Below are positions 46,425 through 55,596 of a stretch of 64,000 nt of DNA, piece after piece. Positions within the stretch are counted from its first letter, which is position 1. Every line of letters begins with the position of its first letter. A program made the translations under genes and the position numbers. A model generated the notes under the pieces. It had not been told where the DNA came from, searched no databases, and worked only from the letters and a program-made list of their open reading frames with translations. The DNA comes from Burkholderia mayonis (GTDB taxonomy: Bacteria; Pseudomonadota; Gammaproteobacteria; Burkholderiales; Burkholderiaceae): the NCBI RefSeq assembly GCF_001523745.2, contig NZ_CP013386.1, positions 930,001-994,000 of the forward strand, read 5' to 3'.

Positions 46425-47030
46425 ATGGACCGCACGACACTCGACGTGTACGACCGCCACGCGGCCGACTATGCGCGCGAATGGCACGAACAACCCGCGC
46501 CCGACGACATGTACGCGCTGCTCGAACGCTACTTCGAGCCCGGGCCGACCGCGGACGTCGGCTGTGGCGCGGGCCGCGACGTCGCGTGGCTCGCGAGCCG
46601 TGGCTTCGAAGCGTGCGGCTACGACGGCAGCGCGTCGCTCGTCGCCGAAGCGCGGCGCAGCCATCCGGCGCTGCGCTTCGAACAGGCGCTGCTGCCCGAG
46701 CTCGCGGGCGTGCCGTCCGGTGCGTTCCGCAACGTGCTGTGCGAGACAGTGATCATGCATCTGCCGAGCGGCGACGTCGACGCGGCGCTCGCGCGGCTCG
46801 TCGCGCTGCTCGCACCGGGCGGCACGCTGTATCTGAGCTGGCGCGTGACGACGGGCGACGCGCAGCGCGACGGCCGCGGCCGTCTCTACGAAGTCGTCGA
46901 TACGGCGCGCGTGCACGCGGCGCTCGGCGACGCATGCGAGGTGCTGTTCGAGCACGAGCAGGTGAGCGAGTCGTCCGGCAAGTGCGTGCACCGGCTCGTC
47001 GTCAGGAAGGACGCGCGCGCGGCCGGCTGA
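46425..47030 (+). CDS. Class I SAM-dependent methyltransferase
   Basis: This 201-residue protein begins MDRTTLDVYDRHAADYAREW. SAM motif I is ADVGCGAGRDVAWLASRGFEACGYDGS, and a post-I block follows. The motif FRNVLCETVIMHLP and a C-terminal beta-strand region GTLYLSWRVTTG complete a Methyltransf_11/25-type domain. GAGGAG at 46413-46418 supports the start at 46425. The substrate is unknown. It is alone on the plus strand, convergent with the EAL gene. Confidence 0.88.
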   Translation: MDRTTLDVYDRHAADYAREWHEQPAPDDMYALLERYFEPGPTADVGCGAGRDVAWLASRGFEACGYDGSASLVAEARRSHPALRFEQALLPELAGVPSGAFRNVLCETVIMHLPSGDVDAALARLVALLAPGGTLYLSWRVTTGDAQRDGRGRLYEVVDTARVHAALGDACEVLFEHEQVSESSGKCVHRLVVRKDARAAG

Positions 47031-47084
47031 TGCCGGCCGCGCGCGCGATCGGCGGAGCAGCGGGGTGGCGCAGGCGCGCCTCGT

Positions 47085-48359
47085 CTAATCGCGGTGCGCG
47101 GCCGCTTCCCAGTTGATGTCGACGCACAGCACCTGCATGCCTTGCGCGGCGGGCGTCGCGATCGACGCCGTCACGCACAGGTGCGCTTCGTTGATCGACA
47201 GATAGGGCGGCGTGAAATGCACGCGCCCCGGCACCCGCATCGCCTCGATGAAGTACGGCCGGCGCTCCCAGCTCGCGCCTTCCGAATGCAGCAGCGGGCT
47301 GAAGCGCTTCGCGCGCTGCGACGCGTGGACGCGCGGCAGCACGTTGTCGCCGATCTGTCGGCCCGACGCGTCGAGCAGGAAGCAACGCGCCGCTTCCGGC
47401 AGCTCGAGCAGTTCCTTCGACGCGTCGGTCAGGTCGCGGCCTTTACGCAAGAGCGCGCTCGCCTGGAGCAGTGCGGCGACGTACGGCGCGAGGCGCGCGT
47501 CCTGCGCGCGTGCGCGCTCGGCGACGCGCAGCCGCAGCGCCGCAGACAGCGTATCCATGATTCCCGCCGCGACCTGCGGCTGCACGGGCTCGACGCTCGG
47601 TCCGGCGAAGTACTGCCCCTGCACGAAATCGACGTCGCATTCGAGCGCGATGAGCGCCTCGCGCTCGGTCGTGATCCCGCCCATCAGCACCAGTTGCCCC
47701 GATTCGTGCAGCAGCGACACGAGGCCGGGCAGCACGCGCTCGAGATGCGAATGCTCGCTCGCCTGCGCGAGGATTCCGCGATCGAGCGTGACGATGTCCG
47801 GATGCAGGTGCCAGACGCGGTCGATGTTCGAATGCTTCGCGCCGAAGCCGCCGAGCGCGATCAGGAAGCCCGCCTTGCGCAGCCCGTCGACGATCGCCGC
47901 GAAGCGCGGCGTCTCGCCGCCCGCCTGCTCGGGCACTTCGAGCACGACGCGCTGCGGCGGCAGCCCGAGCGTCTTCAGGTTCGCGAGGAGCGCGTCGCCG
48001 TAGACAGTGTCCATCAGCGCGGCCGGATGCAGGCTCAGGAAGAGCCATTCGTCGTGGCTGTCGAACGTATGGAAATTGCCGAGATGCAGCGATTCGGCGA
48101 GGCGGCCGAGCTCGAGCAGGTCGCCGCGGCGCGCCGCCTGCGTGAACACCTCGTGCGACGGCACCTGGTTGCCGTGCGCATCGTGCGCGCGCAGCGACGC
48201 GTGGTAGCCGATCGCGCGGCGATGCGACACCGAGAAGACCGGCTGGAACACGCTGAATACGGTGTAGTCGCCGTACAGCACGGTGCGCCGGTTGCCGTCG
48301 TCACCCGCGATCGGGCGCGGCGACTGGAAGCTTGGGGGATCGATGTCGATCATGCTCAT
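47085..48359 (-). CDS. Degenerate EAL-domain protein, probably catalytically inactive
   Basis: The 424-residue cytoplasmic protein has an EAL fold at about residues 30-280 followed by a sensor-like C-terminal domain (residues 310-420). Active-site motifs are altered: the EAL segment reads GYHASLR, the metal-binding DDFG is GGFG, and EGVET is GGITT. VVLEVPEQ and QGQYFAGP are kept. It should therefore lack cyclic-di-GMP phosphodiesterase activity and may bind the nucleotide or a partner, like YcgF/RmdA-type degenerate EAL proteins. The C-terminal part has RVHFTPPYLSINEAHLCVTASI, resembling a Cache/PAS-like sensor. No GGDEF domain. Confidence 0.83.
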   Translation of the reverse strand: MSMIDIDPPSFQSPRPIAGDDGNRRTVLYGDYTVFSVFQPVFSVSHRRAIGYHASLRAHDAHGNQVPSHEVFTQAARRGDLLELGRLAESLHLGNFHTFDSHDEWLFLSLHPAALMDTVYGDALLANLKTLGLPPQRVVLEVPEQAGGETPRFAAIVDGLRKAGFLIALGGFGAKHSNIDRVWHLHPDIVTLDRGILAQASEHSHLERVLPGLVSLLHESGQLVLMGGITTEREALIALECDVDFVQGQYFAGPSVEPVQPQVAAGIMDTLSAALRLRVAERARAQDARLAPYVAALLQASALLRKGRDLTDASKELLELPEAARCFLLDASGRQIGDNVLPRVHASQRAKRFSPLLHSEGASWERRPYFIEAMRVPGRVHFTPPYLSINEAHLCVTASIATPAAQGMQVLCVDINWEAAAHRD

Positions 48360-48883
48360 GATGTCGGCTGCTTGAGAACCGTCAGTTTGTCAGTTTACCT
48401 ACAGAATAGGCGAGCAAGAACCGTGCGCAAAAAGCCGCCCCGACGTGCCGCCGCATCGCGCGCGGCGCGGGGTTCGTGCACCCGCGTGGTGCGCCGCGCT
48501 TCGCAGTGGCGCGGGAGCAGGGTGCGCGGACGTCGGGCCGGTTCTCCGGAGCGCCGCGAACGGACGCCGGACGGCGGCGGAGCCGGCCGCGCTGCGACAA
48601 TCGGACTCGGACTTGGACTTGGACTTGGACTTGGACTTGGACTTGGACTTGGACTTGGACTTGGACTTGGACTTGGACTTGGACTTGGACTCGACGCGAG
48701 CGTCTTTGATGCGAGCGCCTCTCGCGCGAGCGCGCTTTACGCTGACGCAGCGACGCCAGCGTAACCGTGCGTCGGTCCGGCCCGATCTGCGCCGAACACC
48801 CGCGCGCCGGGCGCTTGCCGTGAGCACGTCGCCGCCGCGGCGCGCGCCGCATGTCCGTCAGTCACGCACCGGTCACTTTCGCG
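48360..48883. other. Repeat-rich intergenic region
   Basis: This ~520-base gap lies between the EAL gene and the efflux pump, both on the minus strand. It carries the GGACTT array (48603-48692). Frames open on both strands give Leu-Asp, Lys-Ser or Val-Gln repeats but lack ribosome-binding sites and homology; none is called. Confidence 0.5.
48603..48692. repeat. Hexanucleotide array: 13 GGACTT flanked by GGACTC
   Basis: Fifteen hexamers run without interruption: GGACTC, thirteen perfect GGACTT, GGACTC. The perfect core shows recent expansion by slippage. The unit length preserves any reading frame, so it would not act as an on/off coding switch. Confidence 0.95.
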
Positions 48884-50323
48884 TCACGCGCGCTCGGACG
48901 GATCGGTCTTGCGCCGCGCGGCGCCGCGGACGTCGGGGGACAACTGCGCGAAGATCCATGCGGACGCGGCGGTGATGATGCCGACGCAAACGAACGTCGC
49001 ATGAAACGCGGGCAGTGAGTGGGTCGGCGTGACGCTCGGCATCATCCCGGTGAAGGTCGCGAGGAGTGCGCCCGCAACCGTCACGCCGAGACTCATCGAC
49101 AGCATCTGCACGAGCGAGAACAGGCTGTTGCCGCTGCTCGCACCGCCCGTGCCGAGATCCTTCAGCGTCAGCGTGTTCATCGCGGTGAACTGCATCGAGT
49201 TGAAGCCGCCGAACAGCGCGAGCTGCGCGATCTTGAGCCATGTCGGCATCGCGTCGCCGATCAGCGCGAAGCTCGCCATCATCAGCCCGACCATGATCGT
49301 GTTCGCGAGCAGCACCTTGCGATAGCCGTGGCGCGTGATGAGCACCGTGATGATCCGTTTCGAGAACATTCCCGCGGCCGCGACAGGCAGCATCATCAGG
49401 CCCGCCTCGAACGCGCTGTAGCCGAGACTCACCTGCAGCAGCAGCGGAATCAGGTACGGCATCGCGCCGCTGCCGATCCGCGCGAACAGGTTGCCGAGCA
49501 GGCCGACGCTGAACGTGTGGATCTTGAAGAGCTCGAGCGAGAAGATCGGCTGCGGCGCGCGCACCGCGTAGAGGCCGTACGCGACGAAGCACGCGAGGCT
49601 CAGGATCAGCAGCACGAGCACCATCGCGTGCTGCATCCCGAGGTCGGCGAGGCCGTCGAGCGACAACGAGATCGCGATCATCCCGATCGTCAGCAGCAGA
49701 TAGCCCTTCAGATCGAAGCGGCCCACGGCCGGATTGCGCGCGTCGGTCATCGAGTAGAACGTGGCGATGCACCCCGCGATGCCGACCGGCACGTTGATGA
49801 GGAAGATCCAGTGCCAGGATGCGATCTTCACGAGCCAGCCGCCGAGCGTCGGGCCGATCAGCGGGCCGATCAGGCCCGGAATCGCGACGAACGACAGCGC
49901 GGGCAGATAGCGCTCGGCGGGGAACGTGCGCAGCACGGCGAGACGCCCCACGGGCAGCAGCATCGCGCCGCCGATGCCCTGGATCACGCGGAACGCGACG
50001 AGGAGCGACAGCGTATGCGCGTTCGCGCACAGCAGCGAGCCGAGCGTGAAGATCAGGATTGCGCTGAAGAACACGCGGCGCGTGCCGAGCGTATCGGCGA
50101 GCCAGCCGGATACGGGGATCATCACGGCCATCGTCAGCGAGTACGCGATCACGACCGATTGCATCCTGAGCGGCGATTCGCCGAGGCTTGCCGCCATCGA
50201 CGGCAGCGCGGTGTTGACGATCGTCGCATCGAGCGTCTGCATGAAGAAGCCGGTGGCGACGAGCCACAGCATCACGGTCAGCGATTTCTCGCTGGGGGAG
50301 ACGGCGGGCGGGGCTTGGAGCAT
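48884..50323 (-). CDS. DHA2-family (EmrB/QacA) multidrug efflux MFS transporter
   Basis: The 479-residue inner-membrane protein has about fourteen hydrophobic segments. LDATIVNTALPSMAASLGESPLRMQSVVIAYSLTMAVMIPVSGWLAD is motif D1/A of DHA2 pumps, and RVIQGIGGAMLLPVGRLAVLR is motif B. GLIGPLIGPTLGGWLV is motif C (antiporter). There is no HlyD-type partner gene next to it, so it may act alone like LfrA. The start at 50323 is MLQAPPAVSP; the much longer open frame upstream is spurious. Confidence 0.92.
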   Translation of the reverse strand: MLQAPPAVSPSEKSLTVMLWLVATGFFMQTLDATIVNTALPSMAASLGESPLRMQSVVIAYSLTMAVMIPVSGWLADTLGTRRVFFSAILIFTLGSLLCANAHTLSLLVAFRVIQGIGGAMLLPVGRLAVLRTFPAERYLPALSFVAIPGLIGPLIGPTLGGWLVKIASWHWIFLINVPVGIAGCIATFYSMTDARNPAVGRFDLKGYLLLTIGMIAISLSLDGLADLGMQHAMVLVLLILSLACFVAYGLYAVRAPQPIFSLELFKIHTFSVGLLGNLFARIGSGAMPYLIPLLLQVSLGYSAFEAGLMMLPVAAAGMFSKRIITVLITRHGYRKVLLANTIMVGLMMASFALIGDAMPTWLKIAQLALFGGFNSMQFTAMNTLTLKDLGTGGASSGNSLFSLVQMLSMSLGVTVAGALLATFTGMMPSVTPTHSLPAFHATFVCVGIITAASAWIFAQLSPDVRGAARRKTDPSERA

Positions 50324-50555
50324 GAAAGCGAGGCGCGGCGGGCGCGTTCGGGGCAGGCAGCCGACATTGTAGGGAAAGCCGGCGATGCGTGCAGCGGGGT
50401 CATGCGGCCGCCGATGCCCGGCCGTGCCTGACCGGCCGTGCCCGACCGCGCGCCGGTACGGTGCGGGGCGATGCGCACGCAAGTGTGCACGGGGTGCGAC
50501 GCGCGTACGTCGCGATAATCGGGACATCAAACGATCTAGGCTACCTGAGCGGACG

Positions 50556-50890
50556 ATGCGCGAAATCCGCACCAGCATGCTCGATTGTCGCGAGCCGCCG
50601 CCGTCTGGCGTGCCGCGCGCGTCACGACGCTGCGCGTGACGGCGGGCGAAGCCTGGCTCGCCGTCGATGGCCGCCGCGACGACTATCGGCTCGCGGCCGG
50701 CCAATCGTTCGAGCTGCCGCGCGGATGGCGCGTGTGGATCGGCGCGGGACGCGGCGGCGCGCGGATCGAAGTGGCGCCGGCTGCCGTCGTCGGCGTGCAA
50801 CCGTGCTTTCGCGCGATCGCGATGCACGTCGGCGCGTGGTGGTCGGCGCGCCGGCGCCGCAGTCACGCCGCGTGGTCGACGCCGACGTAA
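50556..50890 (+). pseudogene. DUF2917 protein gene with probable frameshift
   Basis: The C-terminal part (TLRVTAGEAWLAVDGRRDDYRLAAGQSFELPRGWRVWIG) is a recognisable DUF2917 cupin-like domain, but its frame has only a TTG start at 50585. A family-like N-terminus MREIRTSMLDCRE begins at the ATG at 50556 in another frame. The two join if one base is restored around 50590-50605, in CCGCCGCCG. Either the gene is broken in this strain, or the sequence has an indel, or TTG is used. Its end overlaps the convergent citrate-synthase-like gene by 28 bases. Confidence 0.6.
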
Positions 50891-52206
50891 CGCGCGCGCG
50901 GCCGGATCAGCTTGCCGTCCGCGCGCTGCTCGAGCGCATGGGCGATCCAGCCCGCGACGCGCCCCGCGGCGAACAGCGTGGATGCCGCGCCCGCCGGCAG
51001 CGCGAGCGTGCGTTCGAGCGCGGCGAGCGCGAAATCGATCGTCGGCTTCTCGCCGAGCGCGGCTTGCACGGCTTCGGCGAGCGCGAGCGTGCCGTCGAGC
51101 GCGGGACGCGCGGCCGAGCGGGCGGCGAGCGCCTCGATGAGCGCGTCGATGAGCAGTGTCGCGCGCGGATCGCCGTCGGGATACAGCGGATGGCCGAAGC
51201 CCGGCAGCTGCGTGCGCGCGTCGGGCTCGTGCGCGTACGATGCGATCTGCGCGGCGACGTAGCGGTTGAGATCGCGTGCCCGCGCTGCGCCGTCGAGGAG
51301 CGCCGCGACGCGCAGCGTCTCGCCGCCGTGCCGCGGCCCGGACAGCGCGGCGAGCCCGCCCGCGATCGCGCCGAACAGCGGCGCGCCCGTCGACGCGATG
51401 CAGCGCACGGTGAACGTCGACGGATTGAGCTCATGGTCGGCGCAGAGCACGAGCGCGATCCGCAGCAGGTCGACATCGCGCGGATCGTTCACGCGCCACG
51501 CGGCGGCGAGCTGCCGATGCGCGGGCTCGGCGGACGGCGTGCTCGCCGCGAGCGCGGCCGTCGCGAGGCGCAGCAGCGTGGCGGCTTCGTCGAGTTGTGC
51601 GTCGCGGCGCGGGAGAGCGGCATCGACATCGGCATCGATATCGGGCGCGGACGCGGGCATGCCGGGCGATGCATCGAATGGTGCCGCATCGGCGATCGAC
51701 GGCGAAGAGCGACCGGCTTCTGACAGCGTCGCGGGTGCGGCGACGGGCAGCAGCGCGAGCGCGCGTTCGAGCGGCGGACGATCGCGCCAGAGATCGAGCC
51801 AGCCGCGCCAGCGTGCCGCGTCGAACGATCGGGCGACGAAGGGCGCTGCTTGCACGCGCGTGAGCGGGCGTTCCCACAGCAGTGCGGCGGCTTCTTCGAG
51901 CGTCGCGGTCGTCGCGAGCGCGATCGCATCGCGGCCGCGATAGCTGAGCTTGCCGTCCGCGACCTGCGTGATCCGCGATTCGAGGACGGGCACGCCCCAA
52001 TCGAGCGTGCGTTCGGCGACGTTGCCCGCGCGCTTCGCGTCCGCGCGGCGTCGCGCGAGAAGGCGGACCTCGTTCGCGTCGTAATAGCGGCGCTTGCTCG
52101 CGCCGTCGGCGCGCGATTGCAGCAAACCGCGGCTCACATACGCGTAGAGGGTCGGCACGCTGACGCCGAGCAGTTGCGCGGCTTCGTTCGCGCTCAAGCG
52201 GGACAT
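50863..52206 (-). CDS. Helix-turn-helix/citrate-synthase fusion protein
   Basis: The 447-residue protein begins with an excisionase/MerR-type helix-turn-helix (LSANEAAQLLGVSVPTLYAYVSRGLLQS, to about residue 55). It continues as a citrate synthase fold. Catalytic residues expected in citrate synthases are visible: CADHELNPST (His), GFGHPLYPDGDPRA (His and Arg) and KPTIDFALAAL (Asp). A poorly conserved Ala/Asp-rich insertion lies near residues 190-230. It may be an enzyme, a CoA-ester-sensing regulator, or both. It is divergent from a CaiB-type CoA-transferase 161 bases away, its likely target or partner. Confidence 0.85.
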   Translation of the reverse strand: MSRLSANEAAQLLGVSVPTLYAYVSRGLLQSRADGASKRRYYDANEVRLLARRRADAKRAGNVAERTLDWGVPVLESRITQVADGKLSYRGRDAIALATTATLEEAAALLWERPLTRVQAAPFVARSFDAARWRGWLDLWRDRPPLERALALLPVAAPATLSEAGRSSPSIADAAPFDASPGMPASAPDIDADVDAALPRRDAQLDEAATLLRLATAALAASTPSAEPAHRQLAAAWRVNDPRDVDLLRIALVLCADHELNPSTFTVRCIASTGAPLFGAIAGGLAALSGPRHGGETLRVAALLDGAARARDLNRYVAAQIASYAHEPDARTQLPGFGHPLYPDGDPRATLLIDALIEALAARSAARPALDGTLALAEAVQAALGEKPTIDFALAALERTLALPAGAASTLFAAGRVAGWIAHALEQRADGKLIRPRARYVGVDHAA

Positions 52207-52367
52207 GGCGACGGTTCCTCGTGTCGAAGACCGGACGACCGGATGCGACGCGCGCGGGCGTTCACGTCGCGGCCGTTCGTCGAGCATGGATTCTCGCAAT
52301 CGGGATTGAATGCGTCTGCGCGCAATTCTAGACTCGTTTGCATGTTCACCACGACGAGGCTGACGCG

Positions 52368-53765
52368 ATGAACCCCCGGCACGCATTGACGCATCTGTGG
52401 CATCTCGCGGGCGGCGATCCGGCCGCGCTCGAGCGCGTCGATCTCGACGGCGACGATCCGTGCCTGCCGTCGGTCCATCGGGTCGGCACGCTCGCGGCGG
52501 CCTCGATCGCGGCGGCGGGCCTCGCCGCCGCCGAATGCGATCGCGTGCGAACGGAGCGCGCGCAGCGCGTCCGCGTATCGGTGCGGCACGCGCTCGCGGC
52601 GTTTCGCAGCGAACGGTATCTGCGCGTCGACGGCCGCGCGCCGCCCGAGCCGCGGCATCCCGTCACCGGCTTCTACGAGACGCGCGCCGCGCGCTGGATC
52701 CAGTTGCACGCGAATTTCCCGCATCACTGGCAAGGCGTGCTCGACGTGTTCGGCTGCGGCGGCGAGCGCGAACGGGTCGCAGCGGCGATTCGCGGCCGGG
52801 ACGGCGAGGCGCTCGACGCCGAGCTCGCCGATGCGGGCTTGTGCGCGGCACTGATACGGTCTCCCGACGAATGGCAGGCGCACGAGCAGGCGCGCGCGCT
52901 CGCGCGGCGGCCGCTCTTCGAGATCGAGCGGATCGGCGATTCGCCGCAGCGGCCAATCGGCTCGGGGGCGGCCGCGCAGCCGCTGTCCGGCGCGCGCGCG
53001 CTCGATCTGACGCGGATCATCGCAGGGCCCGTCGCGGGACGCACGCTCGCCGCGCACGGCGCGCAGACGCTGCTCGTCACCGGCCCACATCTGCCGAACA
53101 TTCCCGCTTTCGTGATCGACAACGGCCGAGGCAAGCGTTCGGCGTTCGTCGATCTGTGCGACGCGGCGGGCCGGGCGGCGCTCGATGCGCTCGCGTCGCA
53201 AGCGGACGTGTTCGTGCAGTCGTATCGGCCGGGTGCGCTCGATGCGTGCGGCTTCGGCGCGCACGATCTCGCGCGGCGTCATCCGGGCATGGTCTGCGTA
53301 TCGGTGTGTGCATACGGCGGCGACGGCCCGTGGGCGGCGCGGCGCGGCTTCGACAGTCTCGTGCAGTCGGCGAGCGGCATCGCGTGGGTCGAACGGCAGG
53401 CGGCGGGCGGGCGCGTGCCCAGGCATCTGCCGTGTCAGGCGCTCGATCACGCGACCGGCTATCTCGCCGCGTTCGGCGCGATGACGGCGCTCGTGCGGCG
53501 CGCGCGGGAAGGCGGCAGTTGGCACGTGCGCGTGTCGCTCGCGCAGACGGGGCGGTGGCTGCAGTCGTTCGGTCTCGTCGAAGGCGGCGAGCGCGTGCCC
53601 GACACGACGCTCGACGATGTGCAGGATTGTCTCGACGACGCGCTCGCATCGCCGTTCGGCGCGGTGCGCGGCGTGCGGCCGGCGGAGAGGCTGTCGGCGA
53701 CGCCGCCGCGCTTCGCGCGCGGATCCGTGCCGCTCGGCAGCGATGCGCCGCGCTGGCTGCCGTGA
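52368..53765 (+). CDS. CaiB/BaiF-type CoA-transferase, two-domain
   Basis: The 465-residue protein has two class III CoA-transferase-like parts. The first ~190 residues are a divergent half with HANFPHHWQGVLDVFGC. The second is a clearer CaiB domain starting LSGARALDLTRIIAGPVAGRTLAAHGAQTLLVTGPHL. It contains VFVQSYRPGALDACGFG, and the catalytic Asp is probably in LPCQALDHATGYLAAFGAM. It should move CoA between carboxylic acids. The substrate is unknown. The start at 52368 follows GACGCG with weak Shine-Dalgarno. A GntR regulator converges 21 bases downstream. Confidence 0.85.
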   Translation: MNPRHALTHLWHLAGGDPAALERVDLDGDDPCLPSVHRVGTLAAASIAAAGLAAAECDRVRTERAQRVRVSVRHALAAFRSERYLRVDGRAPPEPRHPVTGFYETRAARWIQLHANFPHHWQGVLDVFGCGGERERVAAAIRGRDGEALDAELADAGLCAALIRSPDEWQAHEQARALARRPLFEIERIGDSPQRPIGSGAAAQPLSGARALDLTRIIAGPVAGRTLAAHGAQTLLVTGPHLPNIPAFVIDNGRGKRSAFVDLCDAAGRAALDALASQADVFVQSYRPGALDACGFGAHDLARRHPGMVCVSVCAYGGDGPWAARRGFDSLVQSASGIAWVERQAAGGRVPRHLPCQALDHATGYLAAFGAMTALVRRAREGGSWHVRVSLAQTGRWLQSFGLVEGGERVPDTTLDDVQDCLDDALASPFGAVRGVRPAERLSATPPRFARGSVPLGSDAPRWLP

Positions 53766-53786
53766 CGCGGGCTTGCCGCCGGCGGC

Positions 53787-54533
53787 CTACTTGCGCAGCT
53801 CGACGACGAAATCGTAATAATCGTTTCGACAGTAAGTGTCGGTGAGCTCGATCGCGCGCTGATCGTGTGTGAAGCCGATCCGCGTGATGAGCAGGAGCGC
53901 GTCGTGCGGCGCGATGCCCATCTGCCGGGCGATCTCGTCGGTCGCGTTGACCGCGCGGAAGTGCTGCAGTGCGCGCACGATCGGCGTGCCGCGCTGCTCG
54001 AGATAGCTGTACAGCGAATCGCCGATCGCCTGCGGATCGGGAACGATCGTGGCGGGAAACGTCGAGTTCTCGACCGCCATCACGATGCCGTCCGCGAGCC
54101 GCAGGCGCTTCAGGCGCGTGACCGACGCGGCGGGCGACAGCCCGAGCTGGATCACCTCGTCGCGGTTCGCGGGCTGGATCTCGCGCGCGATCCACGTCGA
54201 GCTCGGCGTGAAGCCGCGGCGCTTCAGCATTTCGCTGAAGCTCGACAGCCGCGACAGCGGATCTTCATAGCGCGGCTGGATGAAGTTGCCCGCGCCTTGC
54301 GTGCGCCGGATGAGCCCTTGTTCGACGAGGAGCGCGATCGCCTTGCGCGCGGTGATCCGCGACACGCCGAGCGACTCCGCGAGCAATCGCTCCGACGGTA
54401 GCGCTTCGCCCGCGGTCCAGCGGTTGTCGTGGATCGCGTCGCCGAGCTTGCGTGCGAGTTGCAGATAGAGCGGCGTGTCGTTGTCGGGGTCGGGGCGCAG
54501 GTTGGACCAGCGGTCTTCCGTCGATGGCTTCAT
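53787..54533 (-). CDS. GntR/HutC-family regulator with UTRA domain
   Basis: The 248-residue regulator has winged helix LYLQLARKLGDAIHDNRWTAGEALPSERLLAESLGVSRITARKAIALLVEQGLIRRTQGAGNFI, followed by a UTRA ligand domain. The UTRA part (LSRLSSFSEMLKRRGFTPSS, then ITRIGFTHDQRAIELTDTYCRNDYYDFVVELRK) is complete. NagR/PhnF/FrlR-type regulators are relatives. It is divergent from the aldo/keto reductase, 167 bases away, and convergent with the CoA-transferase. Target and ligand are unknown. Confidence 0.92.
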   Translation of the reverse strand: MKPSTEDRWSNLRPDPDNDTPLYLQLARKLGDAIHDNRWTAGEALPSERLLAESLGVSRITARKAIALLVEQGLIRRTQGAGNFIQPRYEDPLSRLSSFSEMLKRRGFTPSSTWIAREIQPANRDEVIQLGLSPAASVTRLKRLRLADGIVMAVENSTFPATIVPDPQAIGDSLYSYLEQRGTPIVRALQHFRAVNATDEIARQMGIAPHDALLLITRIGFTHDQRAIELTDTYCRNDYYDFVVELRK

Positions 54534-54700
54534 GGAGTGGAGGTAGAAAACGGTGCGGCCATTCTAAGACATCGCGTGCCGCGCTTATAGCCGGGGCTTG
54601 CGCTGAATGCTGCCCGAAGCCGCGCGAATCGCTACACTGACGAATCACGCGCGGGCCGCATGCGACGCGTTCCGCGCTCGAACACGTGACGAGGAGCGAT

Positions 54701-55546
54701 ATGACCAGCATGCTCGAAACCATCGCGCTGCCCGGCGGCGAACACATACCGAAGCTCGGGCAGGGCACCTGGGAAATGGGCGAGCGGCACGCGAAGCGCG
54801 CGGCCGAGATCGCTGCGCTGCGCGAGGGCGTCGACCTCGGAATGACGCTCATCGATACCGCGGAGATGTACGGCGACGGCGCGACCGAGACGCTCGTCGG
54901 CGAAGCGCTCGCCGGCGTGCGCGACGACCTCTTCGTCGTCAGCAAGGTCTTGCCGCATCGTGCGAGCCGCGCGGGCGTCGTCGCCGCGTGCGAGGCGAGC
55001 CTGAAGCGCCTGCGCACCGACCGCATCGATCTCTATCTGCTGCACTGGCGCGGTTCGATTCCGCTCGCGGAGACGCTTGCCGGCTTCGAGACGCTGCGCG
55101 ACGCGGGCAAGATCCGCTATTGGGGCGTCAGCAATTTCGACGTCGGCGACATGGAGGAACTCGCAGCCGTCGCGGGCGGCGTTGCCTGCGCGACGAATCA
55201 GATTCTCTACAACCTCGCGCGCCGCGGCCCCGAGTTCGATCTCTTGCCATGGCTCGCGCGTCGCAAGATGCCGGCGATGGCGTACAGCCCGATCGATCAC
55301 ATGCGGCTGCCGAAGCGTACGACGCTCGACGACATCGCGCGCGAGCGCGGCGTGTCGCCGATGCGCGTCGCGCTCGCGTGGGTGCTTAGGCAACCGAACG
55401 TTCTGGCGATTCCGAAGACGGCCAGCGTCGAGCACGTGCGCGACAATCGCGCGTCGCTCGATCTCGTGCTCGACGATGGCGAGCTCGCGCGGCTCGATGT
55501 GCACTTCGAGCCGCCGCGCGGCAAGCAGCCGCTCGAAATGCTGTAG
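54701..55546 (+). CDS. Aldo/keto reductase
   Basis: This 281-residue NADPH-dependent TIM-barrel reductase has the catalytic tetrad visible: DTAEMYGDGATE (Asp and Tyr), VVSKVLP (Lys) and LYLLHWRGS (His). YWGVSNFDV and CATNQILYNL, and the C-terminal IPKTASVEHVRDNRASLDL (cofactor), are typical of DkgA/YeaE-like members. GAGGAG precedes the ATG at 54701. A decayed partial copy lies immediately downstream. It is divergent from the GntR regulator, which may control it. Confidence 0.92.
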   Translation: MTSMLETIALPGGEHIPKLGQGTWEMGERHAKRAAEIAALREGVDLGMTLIDTAEMYGDGATETLVGEALAGVRDDLFVVSKVLPHRASRAGVVAACEASLKRLRTDRIDLYLLHWRGSIPLAETLAGFETLRDAGKIRYWGVSNFDVGDMEELAAVAGGVACATNQILYNLARRGPEFDLLPWLARRKMPAMAYSPIDHMRLPKRTTLDDIARERGVSPMRVALAWVLRQPNVLAIPKTASVEHVRDNRASLDLVLDDGELARLDVHFEPPRGKQPLEML

Positions 55547-55596
55547 CCGCGCACGCCGCGACGATGCGATCGTCATGGGTCGCGCAGCACCGTGTC

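Noticed and set aside
48399..48827. 142-codon minus-strand frame with Lys-Ser repeats (and a Leu-Asp frame on plus)
   Set aside because: Simple translation of the GGACTT array with no ribosome-binding site or homology.
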